The notes: generated from the letters alone by a model not told the origin. A DNA stretch of 64,000 nt from F1-120-MAGs118 sp013360535 (GCA_026647215.1 JAPKHC010000001.1:372001-436000); one strand, 5' to 3'; positions 1 through 8,538 are shown, counted from the first letter of the stretch. A program made the numbers and translations.

Positions 1-413
1 TGCATGAGCACCTGCCGACCGCCCAGGTCGGAGAGCTCCTGCATCTTCGCGACGATCTCCTCGCGCGGCAGGACGTAGGCGCCGTCGGCTTTCGGGCGGC
101 GATAGAACGCGCAGAAGCCGCAGTCGGTGATGCAGACGTTCGTCGGGTTGAGGTTGCGGTCGACGATGTACGTGACGTGCGGCTGCGGGTGCTTGGCGCG
201 CCGCACGTGGTCGGCGAGCAGGCCGAGCGTGATCAGGTCGGCATTCTCGTGCAGATAGAGGCCTTCCGCCGGCGTGAGGCGCTGGGCGGTGCGCACCTTG
301 TCGCCGATGCGCTCGAGCTCGCGGGCGACTTCGCCGGAACGGGCGCGCGAGGCGAGAGGCGCATTCCAGAGGGGGTGGGAAGGCGCGTCGGGTTCCGCGG
401 AAACCTGCTGCAT
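1..413 (-). CDS. mqnC: Dehypoxanthine futalosine cyclase MqnC, 3' end cut off by the window edge
   Basis: MqnC is the radical SAM enzyme of the futalosine menaquinone pathway that cyclises dehypoxanthine futalosine. The first 138 residues are present. The radical SAM cluster motif CxxxCxxC is visible as C94, C98 and C101 (NVCITDCGFCAFYR), preceded by a family-like TYIVDRNLNPTN stretch and followed by GGRQVLMQ, which matches the start of the barrel in MqnC. The ATG at 411-413 is preceded on the same strand by CTATACT (423-429), a good -10 element, giving a short leader. No other futalosine-pathway gene is visible here. The related MqnE or CofH enzymes are less likely because of the YxVDRN/CAFYRR signature, but the missing C-terminus prevents certainty. 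Confidence 0.82.
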   Translation of the reverse strand, partial: MQQVSAEPDAPSHPLWNAPLASRARSGEVARELERIGDKVRTAQRLTPAEGLYLHENADLITLGLLADHVRRAKHPQPHVTYIVDRNLNPTNVCITDCGFCAFYRRPKADGAYVLPREEIVAKMQELSDLGGRQVLM

Positions 414-498
414 GGTGCGGGGAGTATAGGTCGCTGGGCCGCGATTTCCTTGGGGGCAGGCCGGTCCTTCGTGGCTAGCCTCTGGGCCCCCCCGCGCC

Positions 499-2691
499 AT
501 GATTGCGCTGTTCGTCTCGCTCGCGCTCGCCGTGTCTCAAGACGCTTCCGGTCCGCCCGGAGTCGCGCTCGTGCTCTCCGGCGGTGGTGCGCGCACCGTC
601 GCCGCCGTGGGGGTGCTCGAGGAGCTCGAACGGCTGCACGTTCCGGTCGATTTCGTCGTCGGCTGCGAAGGCGGAGCGCTGATCGGCGGCCTGTACGCCG
701 CGGGGCGCACGCCGGCCGAGGTCGCCCGACTCGTCGCGGGGGATGACTGGATCGACGCCATCGAAGGTCGCGAGGCGCGGCGCACGCTGAGCTGGCGGCG
801 GCGCGTCGAGAGTCGCGATTTCCTGTTCGAGGTGCCCGTGACGCTGCGCGAGGGGAGCGTGGCGTTGCCCAAGGGGTTGCTGCGCACGCGCCGGCTGAAC
901 CTGCTCGTCGACAGCGAGAGCCTCGTGGCGCTCGGCGAGAGCGAGTTCGACCGCTTCCCGACGCCGTTTCGCGCCGTCGCGACGGACCTCGCGACGGGCG
1001 AGGCCGTCGTGCTCGAGCGCGAGCTGGCCTCGGCGCTGCTCGCGAGCCACGCGACGCCGTTGCTCCTGCCGCCGATCGAGCTCGAAGGGCGCTCGCTGAC
1101 GAGCGGAGTGCTGTCGAATCCGCTGCCGGCTTCCGTCGCGCTCGCGCGCGGCGCGCGCGTGGTGATCGTGGTCGACTGCACGGCGGATGCCGGCGGGCGC
1201 AAGCCGGTCGAGGACGCGCTCGACGTCGCGTCGGCGCTGCTCGTCCTCGAGGGCTCGCGCCGGCGGCGCGAGGAACTGGCGGCGTTGCGGCCGGGAGACG
1301 TGCGCCTCGAGCCGCAGCTCGGGAAGCTCTCGCCGTTCGACCATCGCGAGCCGGAAAAGGTGCTCGAGGCCGGTCGGGCCGCGGTCCGTGCAGCGCAGGC
1401 GCGCTTGGAGCCGCTCGCGCTCGATCCGGAGGCCTGGTCGAAGCACGTCGCGGCCCGCGAAGCGCGCCGGATGAAGCTGCCGAGCATCGCGCGGGTGCGT
1501 TTCGAGGAGCGTGGGGTGATCTCGGAGCGTGTGCTCGAGGCGCAAGTCGAGTCCGGAGCCGAGGCCGCGCTCTCGCGCGACACTCTCGCGAAAGATCTGG
1601 AGCGCCTCTACGGCCTCGACTTGCACCAGCGCATCGCCGTGAAGGCGCAATCCGCGCCCCAGACGGAAGCAAGCGAGGCCGAGGACGAGCTCGTCTTCCA
1701 CACCGAACCCGCGCCGTGGGCGCCCGTGCAGCTGCGCACCGGCGGAGTGATCGAGGGCGACCTGCGCGGCGACGCCGCTTTCGCGCTCGGCATCGCGCTC
1801 AACTGGCGGCCGTTCAACGCCTGGGGCGGTGAGTGGCGCAACCGCGTCGAGTTCGGGAGCCGCTTCACGCTGGCGAGCGAGTACTACCAGCCGCTCGACG
1901 CGCGCCAACTGTGGTTCTTCGCGCTGATGGTGGGCTGGAACCAGCGCCGCACCAACATCACTTCCGGCAACGACGCGCTGGCGGAGTACGAGGTCGCGTG
2001 GCTCGAGGGCGGGCTCGATCTGGGGCGCGTGCTCTCGGACTGGGGCGAGCTGCGCGTGGGCGCCCGCGGTGCGGACGCGCGCGCGAACCTCAAGACCGGC
2101 GACCCGGCCAACTTCGGCCCGGCCGCCTTCCAGCAGGGCGGAGTCCGCACGTTGCTCACGATCGACACACTCGACAGCACCGGCTTTCCGCGCGAGGGGC
2201 ACTTCTTGCGCACCGAGTGGAACGAGCCGGTCGACGAGCTCGGCGGCAACGACGAGGCCACCCTGCGCGTCGACTGGAACTCTGCGTGGTCCTTTGGCGC
2301 GACGACAGTCGCTCCGGGTGCGCTGTTCGGCACCGCGCTCGACAACGGCGGCACGGTCTCGAACCTGTTTCCGCTCGGCGGATTCCTGCGGCTCTCGGGC
2401 TACCAACGCGACGAACTGTCCGGACGCCATGCGGCGCTCGCGCGTGTGGTCGTCTGGCGCGAGCTCGGCCGCCGCGCGCATTCCGACGAGCTCGTGAGCT
2501 ACCACCTCGGCTGTTCTCTCGAAGCCGGCAACGTGTTCGTCGATCGCGACGACATCCGCGCCGATGCGGCGCTGCTCTCCGGCTCCGCTTTCCTCGGGTT
2601 CTCGACCGTGTTCGGCCCCGCCTACGTCGGCGTCGGCTCGTCCGAGGGCGGGCGCGTCACCGCTTTCGTCGCCGTCGGCGGCCAGTTCTGA
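499..2691 (+). CDS. Patatin-like / Omp85 outer-membrane protein with substituted catalytic residues
   Basis: The protein has 730 residues. Residues 1-16 resemble a short signal peptide, residues 21-320 a patatin (RssA/PlpD-type) domain, about 325-385 a POTRA-like segment, and about 410-730 an Omp85-type beta-barrel ending in aromatic Phe. This architecture matches PlpD-type autotransporters, which are lipases. The glycine-rich oxyanion loop GGGAR is intact (residues 28-32). However, the nucleophile elbow GxSxG reads GCEGG, with Glu57 in place of Ser, and the catalytic DG(A/G) motif reads TSG, with Ser202 in place of Asp. Both dyad residues are therefore absent, so I expect no phospholipase activity. 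The reading frame is intact, arguing for a conserved non-enzymatic role rather than decay. It is divergent from mqnC, and a possible -10 (TAGCCT, 476-481) lies just upstream. Confidence 0.82.
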   Translation: MIALFVSLALAVSQDASGPPGVALVLSGGGARTVAAVGVLEELERLHVPVDFVVGCEGGALIGGLYAAGRTPAEVARLVAGDDWIDAIEGREARRTLSWRRRVESRDFLFEVPVTLREGSVALPKGLLRTRRLNLLVDSESLVALGESEFDRFPTPFRAVATDLATGEAVVLERELASALLASHATPLLLPPIELEGRSLTSGVLSNPLPASVALARGARVVIVVDCTADAGGRKPVEDALDVASALLVLEGSRRRREELAALRPGDVRLEPQLGKLSPFDHREPEKVLEAGRAAVRAAQARLEPLALDPEAWSKHVAAREARRMKLPSIARVRFEERGVISERVLEAQVESGAEAALSRDTLAKDLERLYGLDLHQRIAVKAQSAPQTEASEAEDELVFHTEPAPWAPVQLRTGGVIEGDLRGDAAFALGIALNWRPFNAWGGEWRNRVEFGSRFTLASEYYQPLDARQLWFFALMVGWNQRRTNITSGNDALAEYEVAWLEGGLDLGRVLSDWGELRVGARGADARANLKTGDPANFGPAAFQQGGVRTLLTIDTLDSTGFPREGHFLRTEWNEPVDELGGNDEATLRVDWNSAWSFGATTVAPGALFGTALDNGGTVSNLFPLGGFLRLSGYQRDELSGRHAALARVVVWRELGRRAHSDELVSYHLGCSLEAGNVFVDRDDIRADAALLSGSAFLGFSTVFGPAYVGVGSSEGGRVTAFVAVGGQF

Positions 2692-2710
2692 GCGCGGGCG
2701 TTCCCGGAAC

Positions 2711-2739
2711 TTGGCCCGCCGCGGCGCCGTTCCTACACT
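2711..2739 (+). promoter_or_regulatory. Sigma70-type promoter of glyS
   Basis: TTGGCC (2711-2716), a 17-base spacer and TACACT (2734-2739) lie 31 bases before the glyS ATG. The -10 belongs to the recurrent CTANNNT element seen in front of many genes in the window. Confidence 0.45.
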
Positions 2740-2770
2740 CCTTGGCCTTCTCCCCCGAACTGGAGCGCCC

Positions 2771-4126
2771 ATGTCGAGCCCCGCACCCACGCTGATGGAA
2801 AAAGTCGTCTCCCTGTGCAAGCGCAGGGGCTTCGTCTATCCCGCCTCCGAGATCTACGGCGGCATCGGCAACACGTACGACTACGGCCCGCTCGGCGTCG
2901 AGCTCAAGCGGCGCGTCAAGGACGCCTGGTGGACGCGCATGGTGACGATGCGCGACGACATCGTCGGCCTCGACAGCGCGATCATCCAGAACCCGAAGAC
3001 CTGGGAGACCTCGGGGCACGTCTCGAACTTCACCGACCCGATGGTCGACTGCAAGAAGTGCAAGGCGCGCTTCCGCGCCGACAAGCTCGACGACGTGCGC
3101 TGCCCGGAACGGCCGTCGAAGAAGCCCGGCGAGTGTGGGGGCGAGCTGACGGAAGCGCGCGAGTTCAACCTGATGTTCAAGACCAACGTCGGGCCGGTCG
3201 AGGGCTCGGGTTCGGTCGCCTACCTGCGACCCGAGACGGCGCAGGGCATCTTCCTCAACTTCAAGAACGTGCTCGAGAGCTCGCGCGTCAAGCCGCCGTT
3301 CGGCATCGCGCAGATCGGCAAGTCGTTCCGCAACGAGATCACGCCCGGCAACTTCGTGTTCCGCACGCGCGAGTTCGAGCAGGCCGAGATGGAGTTCTTC
3401 ATTCCGCCCGACCAGAACGACCAGTGGTACGAGTACTGGGTGAACGAGCGCTTCAGCTGGTACACCGATTACGGCATCAACCCGGCGAAGCTGCGCAAGT
3501 ACCAGCATCCGGCGGAGAAGCTCGCGCACTACTGCAAGGCCTGCACGGACGTCGAATACGAGTACCCGTTCGGCTGGGGCGAGCTCGAGGGCATCGCCTG
3601 CCGCACCGACTTCGACCTCAAGAGCCACGGCGCGGCCTCGGGCAAGGACCTCTCGTACTTCGATCCGGAATCGAAGGCACGCTACATCCCGTGGGTGGTC
3701 GAGCCCGCCGCCGGCGTCGACCGCACGGCGCTCACGTTCCTGATCGACGCCTACGAGGAGCAGACGCTGCCCGACGGCGACGTGCGCACCGTGCTGCACT
3801 TCCATCCGGAGATCGCGCCGGTCACCGTGGCGGTGCTGCCGCTCGTGAAGAAGGAAGGCATGCCCGAGAAGGCGGCCGAGATCGACCGCATGCTGCGGCA
3901 GGCGCGTTTCACGACCTTCTATGACGAGAGCGCGGCCATCGGGCGCCGCTACCGCCGTCAGGACGAGATCGGCACGCCGTTCTGCATCACGATCGACGGC
4001 GAGACGATGAAATCGGACGTCGTCACGGTCCGCCATCGCGACTCGATGCAGCAGGAGTCGGTGCCCGTGGCCGAGCTGCGCTCGTGGCTCGAGCGCGCGA
4101 TCCGTTCCTGGAAGCGGCCCGGCTAG
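2771..4126 (+). CDS. glyS: Glycyl-tRNA synthetase, homodimeric class II type
   Basis: This enzyme charges tRNA-Gly with glycine in the cytoplasm. It has 451 residues, the usual size of the alpha2-type bacterial/archaeal/eukaryotic-like GlyRS rather than the alpha2beta2 form. Near the N-terminus GFVYPASEIYGG and YDYGPLGVELK are characteristic. A Cys-rich insertion (CKKCKARF followed by CPERPSKKPGECGG) could bind zinc. Class II motif 2 is around residues 186-205 (FRNEITPGNFVFRTREFEQAE region), motif 3 around 310-325 (EPAAGVDRTALTF), and the C-terminal third is the anticodon-binding domain. The ATG at 2771 is chosen because family homology begins immediately after it; the frame remains open upstream but that extension overlaps the preceding gene. 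Confidence 0.96.
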   Translation: MSSPAPTLMEKVVSLCKRRGFVYPASEIYGGIGNTYDYGPLGVELKRRVKDAWWTRMVTMRDDIVGLDSAIIQNPKTWETSGHVSNFTDPMVDCKKCKARFRADKLDDVRCPERPSKKPGECGGELTEAREFNLMFKTNVGPVEGSGSVAYLRPETAQGIFLNFKNVLESSRVKPPFGIAQIGKSFRNEITPGNFVFRTREFEQAEMEFFIPPDQNDQWYEYWVNERFSWYTDYGINPAKLRKYQHPAEKLAHYCKACTDVEYEYPFGWGELEGIACRTDFDLKSHGAASGKDLSYFDPESKARYIPWVVEPAAGVDRTALTFLIDAYEEQTLPDGDVRTVLHFHPEIAPVTVAVLPLVKKEGMPEKAAEIDRMLRQARFTTFYDESAAIGRRYRRQDEIGTPFCITIDGETMKSDVVTVRHRDSMQQESVPVAELRSWLERAIRSWKRPG

Positions 4127-4219
4127 GCGTCGAGCCAGCGGGGCAGGTTCTCGCGCGCGGCGGACTCCGTCGCGCGGGGGAGCCGCACGGGTGGACGAGG
4201 CACGCCTGCGGACGCGCCT

Positions 4220-4259
4220 GGGAAATTGCTTCCCGGGCGGGGCGGTCGCCACCCGCCCG
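4220..4259 (+). other. Two adjacent short hairpins downstream of glyS
   Basis: GGGAA (4220-4224) pairs with TTCCC (4230-4234), and CGGGCGGG (4234-4241) pairs with CCCGCCCG (4252-4259). Neither is followed by a T-tract. They may end the glyS transcript or be part of the structured region ahead of the pilin genes. Confidence 0.4.
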
Positions 4260-4274
4260 AAATGCGGATTCCTT

Positions 4275-4361
4275 AGGCGAGTGCTCAATTTCACGGGCTT
4301 CTGCCGATCAACGGCCACGAAGGAACGGTGGGTCGGTCTCGTGGGGAGGCCGGACTCGCCT
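4275..4361 (+). ncRNA. Candidate structured 5' leader of the minor-pilin operon
   Basis: AGGCGAGT (4275-4282) is perfectly complementary to ACTCGCCT (4354-4361), closing an 8-bp helix that ends 7 bases before the pilin ATG. Inside it are GCCG/CGGC (4303-4306 with 4312-4315, loop ATCAA) and CCACGA/TCGTGG (4315-4320 with 4339-4344), which together resemble a multihelix junction. I do not recognise it as a known riboswitch class. Because the closing helix abuts the start codon it could control ribosome access. Hairpins arise by chance in such GC-rich DNA, so this is a candidate only. Confidence 0.35.
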
Positions 4362-4368
4362 GCACGGA

Positions 4369-4932
4369 ATGGTCAGGAAACAACTCAGGTCGGCGTGCCG
4401 AAGTCGGGGAGGCTTCGCGCTCGTCGAGGTGCTGGTGGCCTCGGGCGTGCTCACGATCGCCGTGGTCGGCATGGCCGGAGCGATGCTGTCTTCGATGGCG
4501 CTGCAGCGCAGCGAGTCGGAGAGCACGATCGCGCGCCTCTCGGCGCAGCAGGTGCTCGAGACCATGCAGGCGGTCGACTTCAGCGAGGTGTGGGCCTGCT
4601 ACAACGCGAGCACCGCGGATGACGCAGGGCTCGTCACGCCCGCGCGTGGCGCGACGTTTGTCGTGCAGGGCCTGACGCCCGTCGAGGGCGACGCCGACGG
4701 ACGCTGCGGCTCGATCGAGTTCCCCGAGACCAACGGCGCGCTGCGCGAGGACGTCGTCGACGCCGCGCTCGGCATGCCGATGGACCTCGACGGCAACGGC
4801 ACGGTCGACACGGCCAACCACGCGTCCGACTACACGCTCCTTCCCGTGCGTGTCCGCGTCGACTGGCGCGGTCCTTCCGGTCCGCAGGTCTACCAACTGG
4901 AGACGATCCTGTGCTTGCGCGCCAATACCTGA
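4369..4932 (+). CDS. Minor pilin, PilV-like, Type IV pilin-like
   Basis: The protein has 187 residues and a class III signal: a basic leader to G15, then F16-A-L-V-E20 and a hydrophobic helix (LVEVLVASGVLTIAVVGMAG). Prepilin peptidase would cut between G15 and F16, and Glu at mature position 5 is the standard assembly residue. The rest is a globular domain. It contains DLDGNGTVD around residues 140-148, a calcium-binding-loop-like sequence. The ATG at 4369 leaves a leader of typical length; the frame is open upstream but that extension lacks homology. It is the first of four packed genes, and the next gene starts 22 bases before its stop. It probably forms part of a Type IV pilus or Type II secretion pseudopilus tip. 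Confidence 0.8.
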   Translation: MVRKQLRSACRSRGGFALVEVLVASGVLTIAVVGMAGAMLSSMALQRSESESTIARLSAQQVLETMQAVDFSEVWACYNASTADDAGLVTPARGATFVVQGLTPVEGDADGRCGSIEFPETNGALREDVVDAALGMPMDLDGNGTVDTANHASDYTLLPVRVRVDWRGPSGPQVYQLETILCLRANT

Positions 4933-5597
4933 GACGACCTGCGCTCCGTGCGCCCCGCAGCCGTCGCGGCCACTCGATCATCGAGGTCACGATCGCTGCC
5001 ACCGTCCTGATGTCGGTGTTCGGCGCCGTCGGCGTCGTCACGCAGCGTGGGGCCCGCCTTTCCGAGGAGGGCATCAGCGCCGCGGGCGTCGAGAGCGCGT
5101 CCCGGCGCGCCGTCGACCGCGTGGCCAGTGAACTCGCCGGCAGCCAGCGCGCCAGCCTGCCGCTGCCGCCAGCTGCCCAGCGTGGCGCGAGCACCATCGA
5201 GTTCCAGCGCGTGGAGGGCTTCAACGGAGGCAACCTGCTGCTCGCCAACGAACGGCGCATCCTGCGCGTCGCCAGCGCGGGCGATCCCGACGACGGGCTC
5301 GACAACGACTCCGACGGGCTGGTCGACGAGGGCGATCTCGTGCTCGTTCCCGACACGACCGATCCCGGCGCCCCGAACATCGTGCTCGCCTCGGGCGTGG
5401 CGGAGATGACCGCCGGCGAGATCGCCGGCAATGGCATCGACGACAACGGCAACGGCCTCGTCGACGAGCCTGGACTGTGCTTCGCGTGGGACGCCGACGC
5501 GCTCGTCGTGCGGATCCTCGTGACGCTCCAGCGCGTGGGGGCCCAGGGTCAGGTCTTCACGCGCACATCGGAAACGACCGTCGGCATCCGGAACTAG
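4911..5597 (+). CDS. Minor pilin, PilW/GspJ-like, with calcium-loop-like repeats
   Basis: The protein has 228 residues and a long basic leader (RR..R..SRRG20) cut before H21-S-I-I-E25, followed by a hydrophobic helix. Glu at mature position 5 is present; His at mature position 1 is unusual, where Phe is typical. Two Asp/Asn-rich stretches, GLDNDSDGLVDEGD near residues 128-142 and GIDDNGNGLVDEPG near 175-189, resemble the DxDxDG calcium loops of thrombospondin-3 or dockerin-like repeats. It overlaps the preceding pilin gene by 22 bases, suggesting translational coupling, and is followed 14 bases later by the PilX-like gene. Position and size match the PilW/GspJ member of a minor-pilin complex. 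Confidence 0.78.
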   Translation: MLARQYLRRPALRAPRSRRGHSIIEVTIAATVLMSVFGAVGVVTQRGARLSEEGISAAGVESASRRAVDRVASELAGSQRASLPLPPAAQRGASTIEFQRVEGFNGGNLLLANERRILRVASAGDPDDGLDNDSDGLVDEGDLVLVPDTTDPGAPNIVLASGVAEMTAGEIAGNGIDDNGNGLVDEPGLCFAWDADALVVRILVTLQRVGAQGQVFTRTSETTVGIRN

Positions 5598-5611
5598 GGG
5601 GAGAGATCGTC

Positions 5612-7051
5612 ATGATCGTTCGCAATCGAAATCACGACCAGCAGGGATCGGCGCTGCTCGTCTCGCTGATGGCCGTGCTCGTTCTGACCGCGCTCGCGGC
5701 CGGACTCGCCGGTTACAGCGGCGCCGTGCAGAAGGAAAACCGCGTCGAGCAGGACTCGACGCGCGCGATGTACGTCGCGGAGGCCGGGCTCTCGATGGGC
5801 ATCAACGCGGTGCGGACTGGCGCCATCGCGGTCACCGACGACAGCCTCGTGGTCGGCAGCCAGGGTGCGCCGATCGAGTTCTCGGGCGGCGGCTACTGGT
5901 ACTCGATCGTCAACAACCACGACGACACGATGACCGTCGTCGCGTCGGCCACGGTCGCGGGCGAGACGATCTCGCTCGAGGCCGTCGTCGAGGAATTTGG
6001 CGAGGGCGTGTACCAGAGCGCGCTGTTCGCGGGCAATTCCTCGAGCGACGCGACCTACGACATGAAGTTCGGCGGCACCGGCACGCAGGCCGACCGCATC
6101 AACGGCAACATCTACAGCGGCGGGAACGTGAGGATCGCGGGTGCCGCGGTCATCAACGGCCAGATCCGCGCGAACGGCTCGATCACGGGAGGCACGGGCG
6201 AGACGAACAAGACCCAGCCGATCCCGGACATCACCGCGATGAACTACGCGACGACGGCGCACTACAACGTCAACTCGCTCTTCGCGAGCGCGACCTACGT
6301 CAACCACACCGGTCTCGGCGGCCGCGCCTACCAGGTGCCGGAGTCCAATCCGGCGCACATCTTCCGCAAGAATCCCAACGACCGCACGACGAACACCAGC
6401 GCGACCGCGAAGGACGACTACTTCCTCGAGGACCCTTACGAGGCGGTCAACACGAGCTCGACGGTCTCGCCCTCGAACGGCACGCGCATCACGCTCGCCG
6501 GTCACGACGGCAATCCCGGGTCCAACGCGAGCCACAAGATCTACTACATCGACGGCAACCTGTGGGTCCACAACAGCAAGCTCTTCAACTTCACGCTCTA
6601 CAACAGCGGTTCGGACCCGGTGCAGCTCACGATCGTCGTGAAGGGCAACATCTACATCTCCGACAACATCATGTACCAGAACGCGAGCACGGGCGGCCTG
6701 GCCCTGATCGCGATGAAGGACACGGCGCACACCGACTCGGGCAACATCTACTTCGGTGACCCGAGCTTCGGCACGCTCGAGCGCATGGACGCGTTCATGT
6801 ACGCGGAGAACAACTTCCTCGACAACAACCTGTCGGCGAGCGGTTCCGCCAAGGTGACGGTCAACGGCAACATGACGGCCGGCAATCAGGTGCGCATCAA
6901 CCGCGACTATGGGACGCAGCACAGCAAGCTGACGGTGAACTTCGACGGTCGGCTCTCGGACGGCACGATCACGCTGCCGGGCCTTCCGACGGCGGCGCCG
7001 CAGGCTCAGGGCTGGAACGTCGTCTCCTGGCGCGAGGTCGCGGCGCCGTGA
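5612..7051 (+). CDS. PilX-like Type IV pilus assembly protein with large exported domain
   Basis: The protein has 479 residues. Its N-terminus (NHDQQGSALLVSLMAVLVLT) has the Gly-hydrophobic arrangement of PilX/PilX_N proteins, which lack the Glu5 of ordinary pilins; GSALLVSLMAVL is followed by a Tyr/Glu-containing heptad region (MYVAEAGLSMGIN) typical of this family. The large C-terminal part, rich in Asn, Gly, Ser and Thr, has repeated strand-like segments (NGNIYSGGNVRI, VKGNIYISDN, VNGNMTAGN) that suggest a right-handed beta-helix or bactofilin-like fold. AGGGGGAGAG (5596-5605) is a strong ribosome binding site six bases before ATG 5612, which decides the start. It is third in the minor-pilin cluster, and its stop overlaps the GTG of the next gene. 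Confidence 0.75.
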   Translation: MIVRNRNHDQQGSALLVSLMAVLVLTALAAGLAGYSGAVQKENRVEQDSTRAMYVAEAGLSMGINAVRTGAIAVTDDSLVVGSQGAPIEFSGGGYWYSIVNNHDDTMTVVASATVAGETISLEAVVEEFGEGVYQSALFAGNSSSDATYDMKFGGTGTQADRINGNIYSGGNVRIAGAAVINGQIRANGSITGGTGETNKTQPIPDITAMNYATTAHYNVNSLFASATYVNHTGLGGRAYQVPESNPAHIFRKNPNDRTTNTSATAKDDYFLEDPYEAVNTSSTVSPSNGTRITLAGHDGNPGSNASHKIYYIDGNLWVHNSKLFNFTLYNSGSDPVQLTIVVKGNIYISDNIMYQNASTGGLALIAMKDTAHTDSGNIYFGDPSFGTLERMDAFMYAENNFLDNNLSASGSAKVTVNGNMTAGNQVRINRDYGTQHSKLTVNFDGRLSDGTITLPGLPTAAPQAQGWNVVSWREVAAP

Positions 7052-8493
7052 GCAGCTCCCGGAATCGTGGTGGCTGGGGCGCGCTGATCCTGTCGAGCGC
7101 GATCTCGGTGGTGGCCTTCGTCGCGGTGCCGCGCTCGGACTCTTCCGACGCGAGTACGGACCGCCCGACGGGCACGAAGCCTTCGCCTCGTCCGGCGACG
7201 AGGCCGCTGCCCGTCGAGACGGGCGACACGGAGCCCGATGCGACGCCGGAAGCAGGCGCGAATCCGTCGCCGACCGAGCTCGCCGGGGCCAAGCTGGCTC
7301 CCGCGCGCATCACGACGACCGCGAATCCTGCGGAAGCCGTGACGGGCGCGTTCGCGAAGGCGACGGCGGGCATCGGCGCTGCCGAGCTCGCCGACGCGCT
7401 CGTGTCGATCGGTCCCGGTGCGGCTCCGTCGATCCTGCACGGCCTGTGTGGGCATCTCGACTTCGAGAAGCTGGACGAGAGCGGAGCCGGCGCGTCCGCG
7501 GAGGTTCGCGATCGAGCGCTGCGCGACGCGTGGGAACGCTACTCGCCAGCGATCCGGCTGGCGGCGCTCGCGGACGAGGCGGACTTCGCCGACATCGACG
7601 GGCTGCGCGTGCTGATCGGGCTCGCGGGCGAGACCGGCGATGGGGCGGCGGTGCCGCTCGTGCTCGAACTCGCCGGTCGGCTCGACGCGATCCAGCTGGC
7701 GCGGCCTTACGTGCAGGAACCCATCGAGCGTTCGCTGGTCCGTTGCCTGCCTTCGGCTCTGGAGTCGAGCGCGTTGCGCGACCGCGTGGCCGAGTTCCGC
7801 GGGCCGCTGTCCGAGACCATCGTGCGCGCGGCGGTACTGTGTGGCGCGCCTGCCGCGCTCGAAGTGGCCTTCGAGCAGCTGGGGCACTCCACGAACACGG
7901 ACCTGGCGCTGCTCGTCGCCTTGACGACGCCCGAACTCGATACGCGCCGCATCCTGCGCGACTCTCAGCTCGAGGCCCTTCGGGATCTCACGCTCTCGCG
8001 CCCGCCCGAGCTGCGCCGGGCGGCCTGCTTCGCTCTCGGACATGCCCGGGATGGGGGAGCTGCGGAGGCGCTGGTCGCGTGCCTCGACGACGTCGATCCG
8101 CTGGTGGCATCCGCAGCTCGCACGGCCCTGCGCGCGGCGACCGGCAAGGACCGCGGCGTATCCGCCGACGAGTGGCGCTTCTGGCTCGAGGAGCGGCAAC
8201 GCTGGTTCACCGAACAGGCTCCCGCGATCGTCGAGCTCGTGCGGGGTGAGGACTACGAGCAGGTGGTGTCCGGCGTCGATCGCCTGTTCGAGCGCGCCGA
8301 TGCTCGCCAGGAGTGGACCGGACTGTGCACGGATCTGCTCGACAGCGATTCGCCGCGGGTCGTGCGTCGCGCGGCGGAAGCGCTCCTTCAGATCGGAACG
8401 GCCGACGCGTTGCTCGCGATCGAGCAGGCCCGCGCGCGCTTGAGCGGCCCGCGCCTGCGCATGCTGGAAGCCGCGGTGGCGGCCGTGCCGTGA
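7048..8493 (+). CDS. Membrane-anchored HEAT-repeat-like protein
   Basis: The GTG start at 7048 overlaps the TGA of the PilX-like gene (GTGA), indicating translational coupling. The 481-residue product has one transmembrane helix at about residues 10-27, a Pro/Thr-rich linker to about residue 100, then alternating helices rich in Ala, Leu and Arg. The last third has HEAT/PBS-lyase-like repeats (ELRRAACFALGHARDGGAAEALVACL, then DPLVASAARTALRAATG, and again SPRVVRRAAEALLQIGTADALLAI). Such repeats mediate protein-protein contacts. Its position at the end of the minor-pilin cluster suggests a scaffold for pilus or pseudopilus assembly; the specific function is unknown. Confidence 0.7.
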   Translation: MSSSRNRGGWGALILSSAISVVAFVAVPRSDSSDASTDRPTGTKPSPRPATRPLPVETGDTEPDATPEAGANPSPTELAGAKLAPARITTTANPAEAVTGAFAKATAGIGAAELADALVSIGPGAAPSILHGLCGHLDFEKLDESGAGASAEVRDRALRDAWERYSPAIRLAALADEADFADIDGLRVLIGLAGETGDGAAVPLVLELAGRLDAIQLARPYVQEPIERSLVRCLPSALESSALRDRVAEFRGPLSETIVRAAVLCGAPAALEVAFEQLGHSTNTDLALLVALTTPELDTRRILRDSQLEALRDLTLSRPPELRRAACFALGHARDGGAAEALVACLDDVDPLVASAARTALRAATGKDRGVSADEWRFWLEERQRWFTEQAPAIVELVRGEDYEQVVSGVDRLFERADARQEWTGLCTDLLDSDSPRVVRRAAEALLQIGTADALLAIEQARARLSGPRLRMLEAAVAAVP

Positions 8494-8520
8494 GGACCGA
8501 GCTGCGGAGAGCGTGGATTC

Positions 8521-8534
8521 TCGGCCAGGGCCGA
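8521..8534. terminator. Short hairpin between convergent genes
   Basis: TCGGC (8521-8525) pairs with GCCGA (8530-8534) across a CAGG loop, followed on the plus strand by ACTTTC. It lies in the 45-base gap between two convergent genes, the expected place for a terminator, but the stem is short. Confidence 0.3.
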
Positions 8535-8538
8535 ACTT

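Noticed and set aside
475..2820. Long minus-strand reading frame of about 780 residues opposite the patatin gene
   Set aside because: It is the antisense shadow of a protein with clear domains; composition is Arg/Ala/Pro-rich without any motif. High GC keeps such frames open.
4220..4361. Known c-di-GMP riboswitch upstream of pilins
   Set aside because: The hairpin order and conserved bases of GEMM-I or GEMM-II are not present; only a generic structured leader is claimed.
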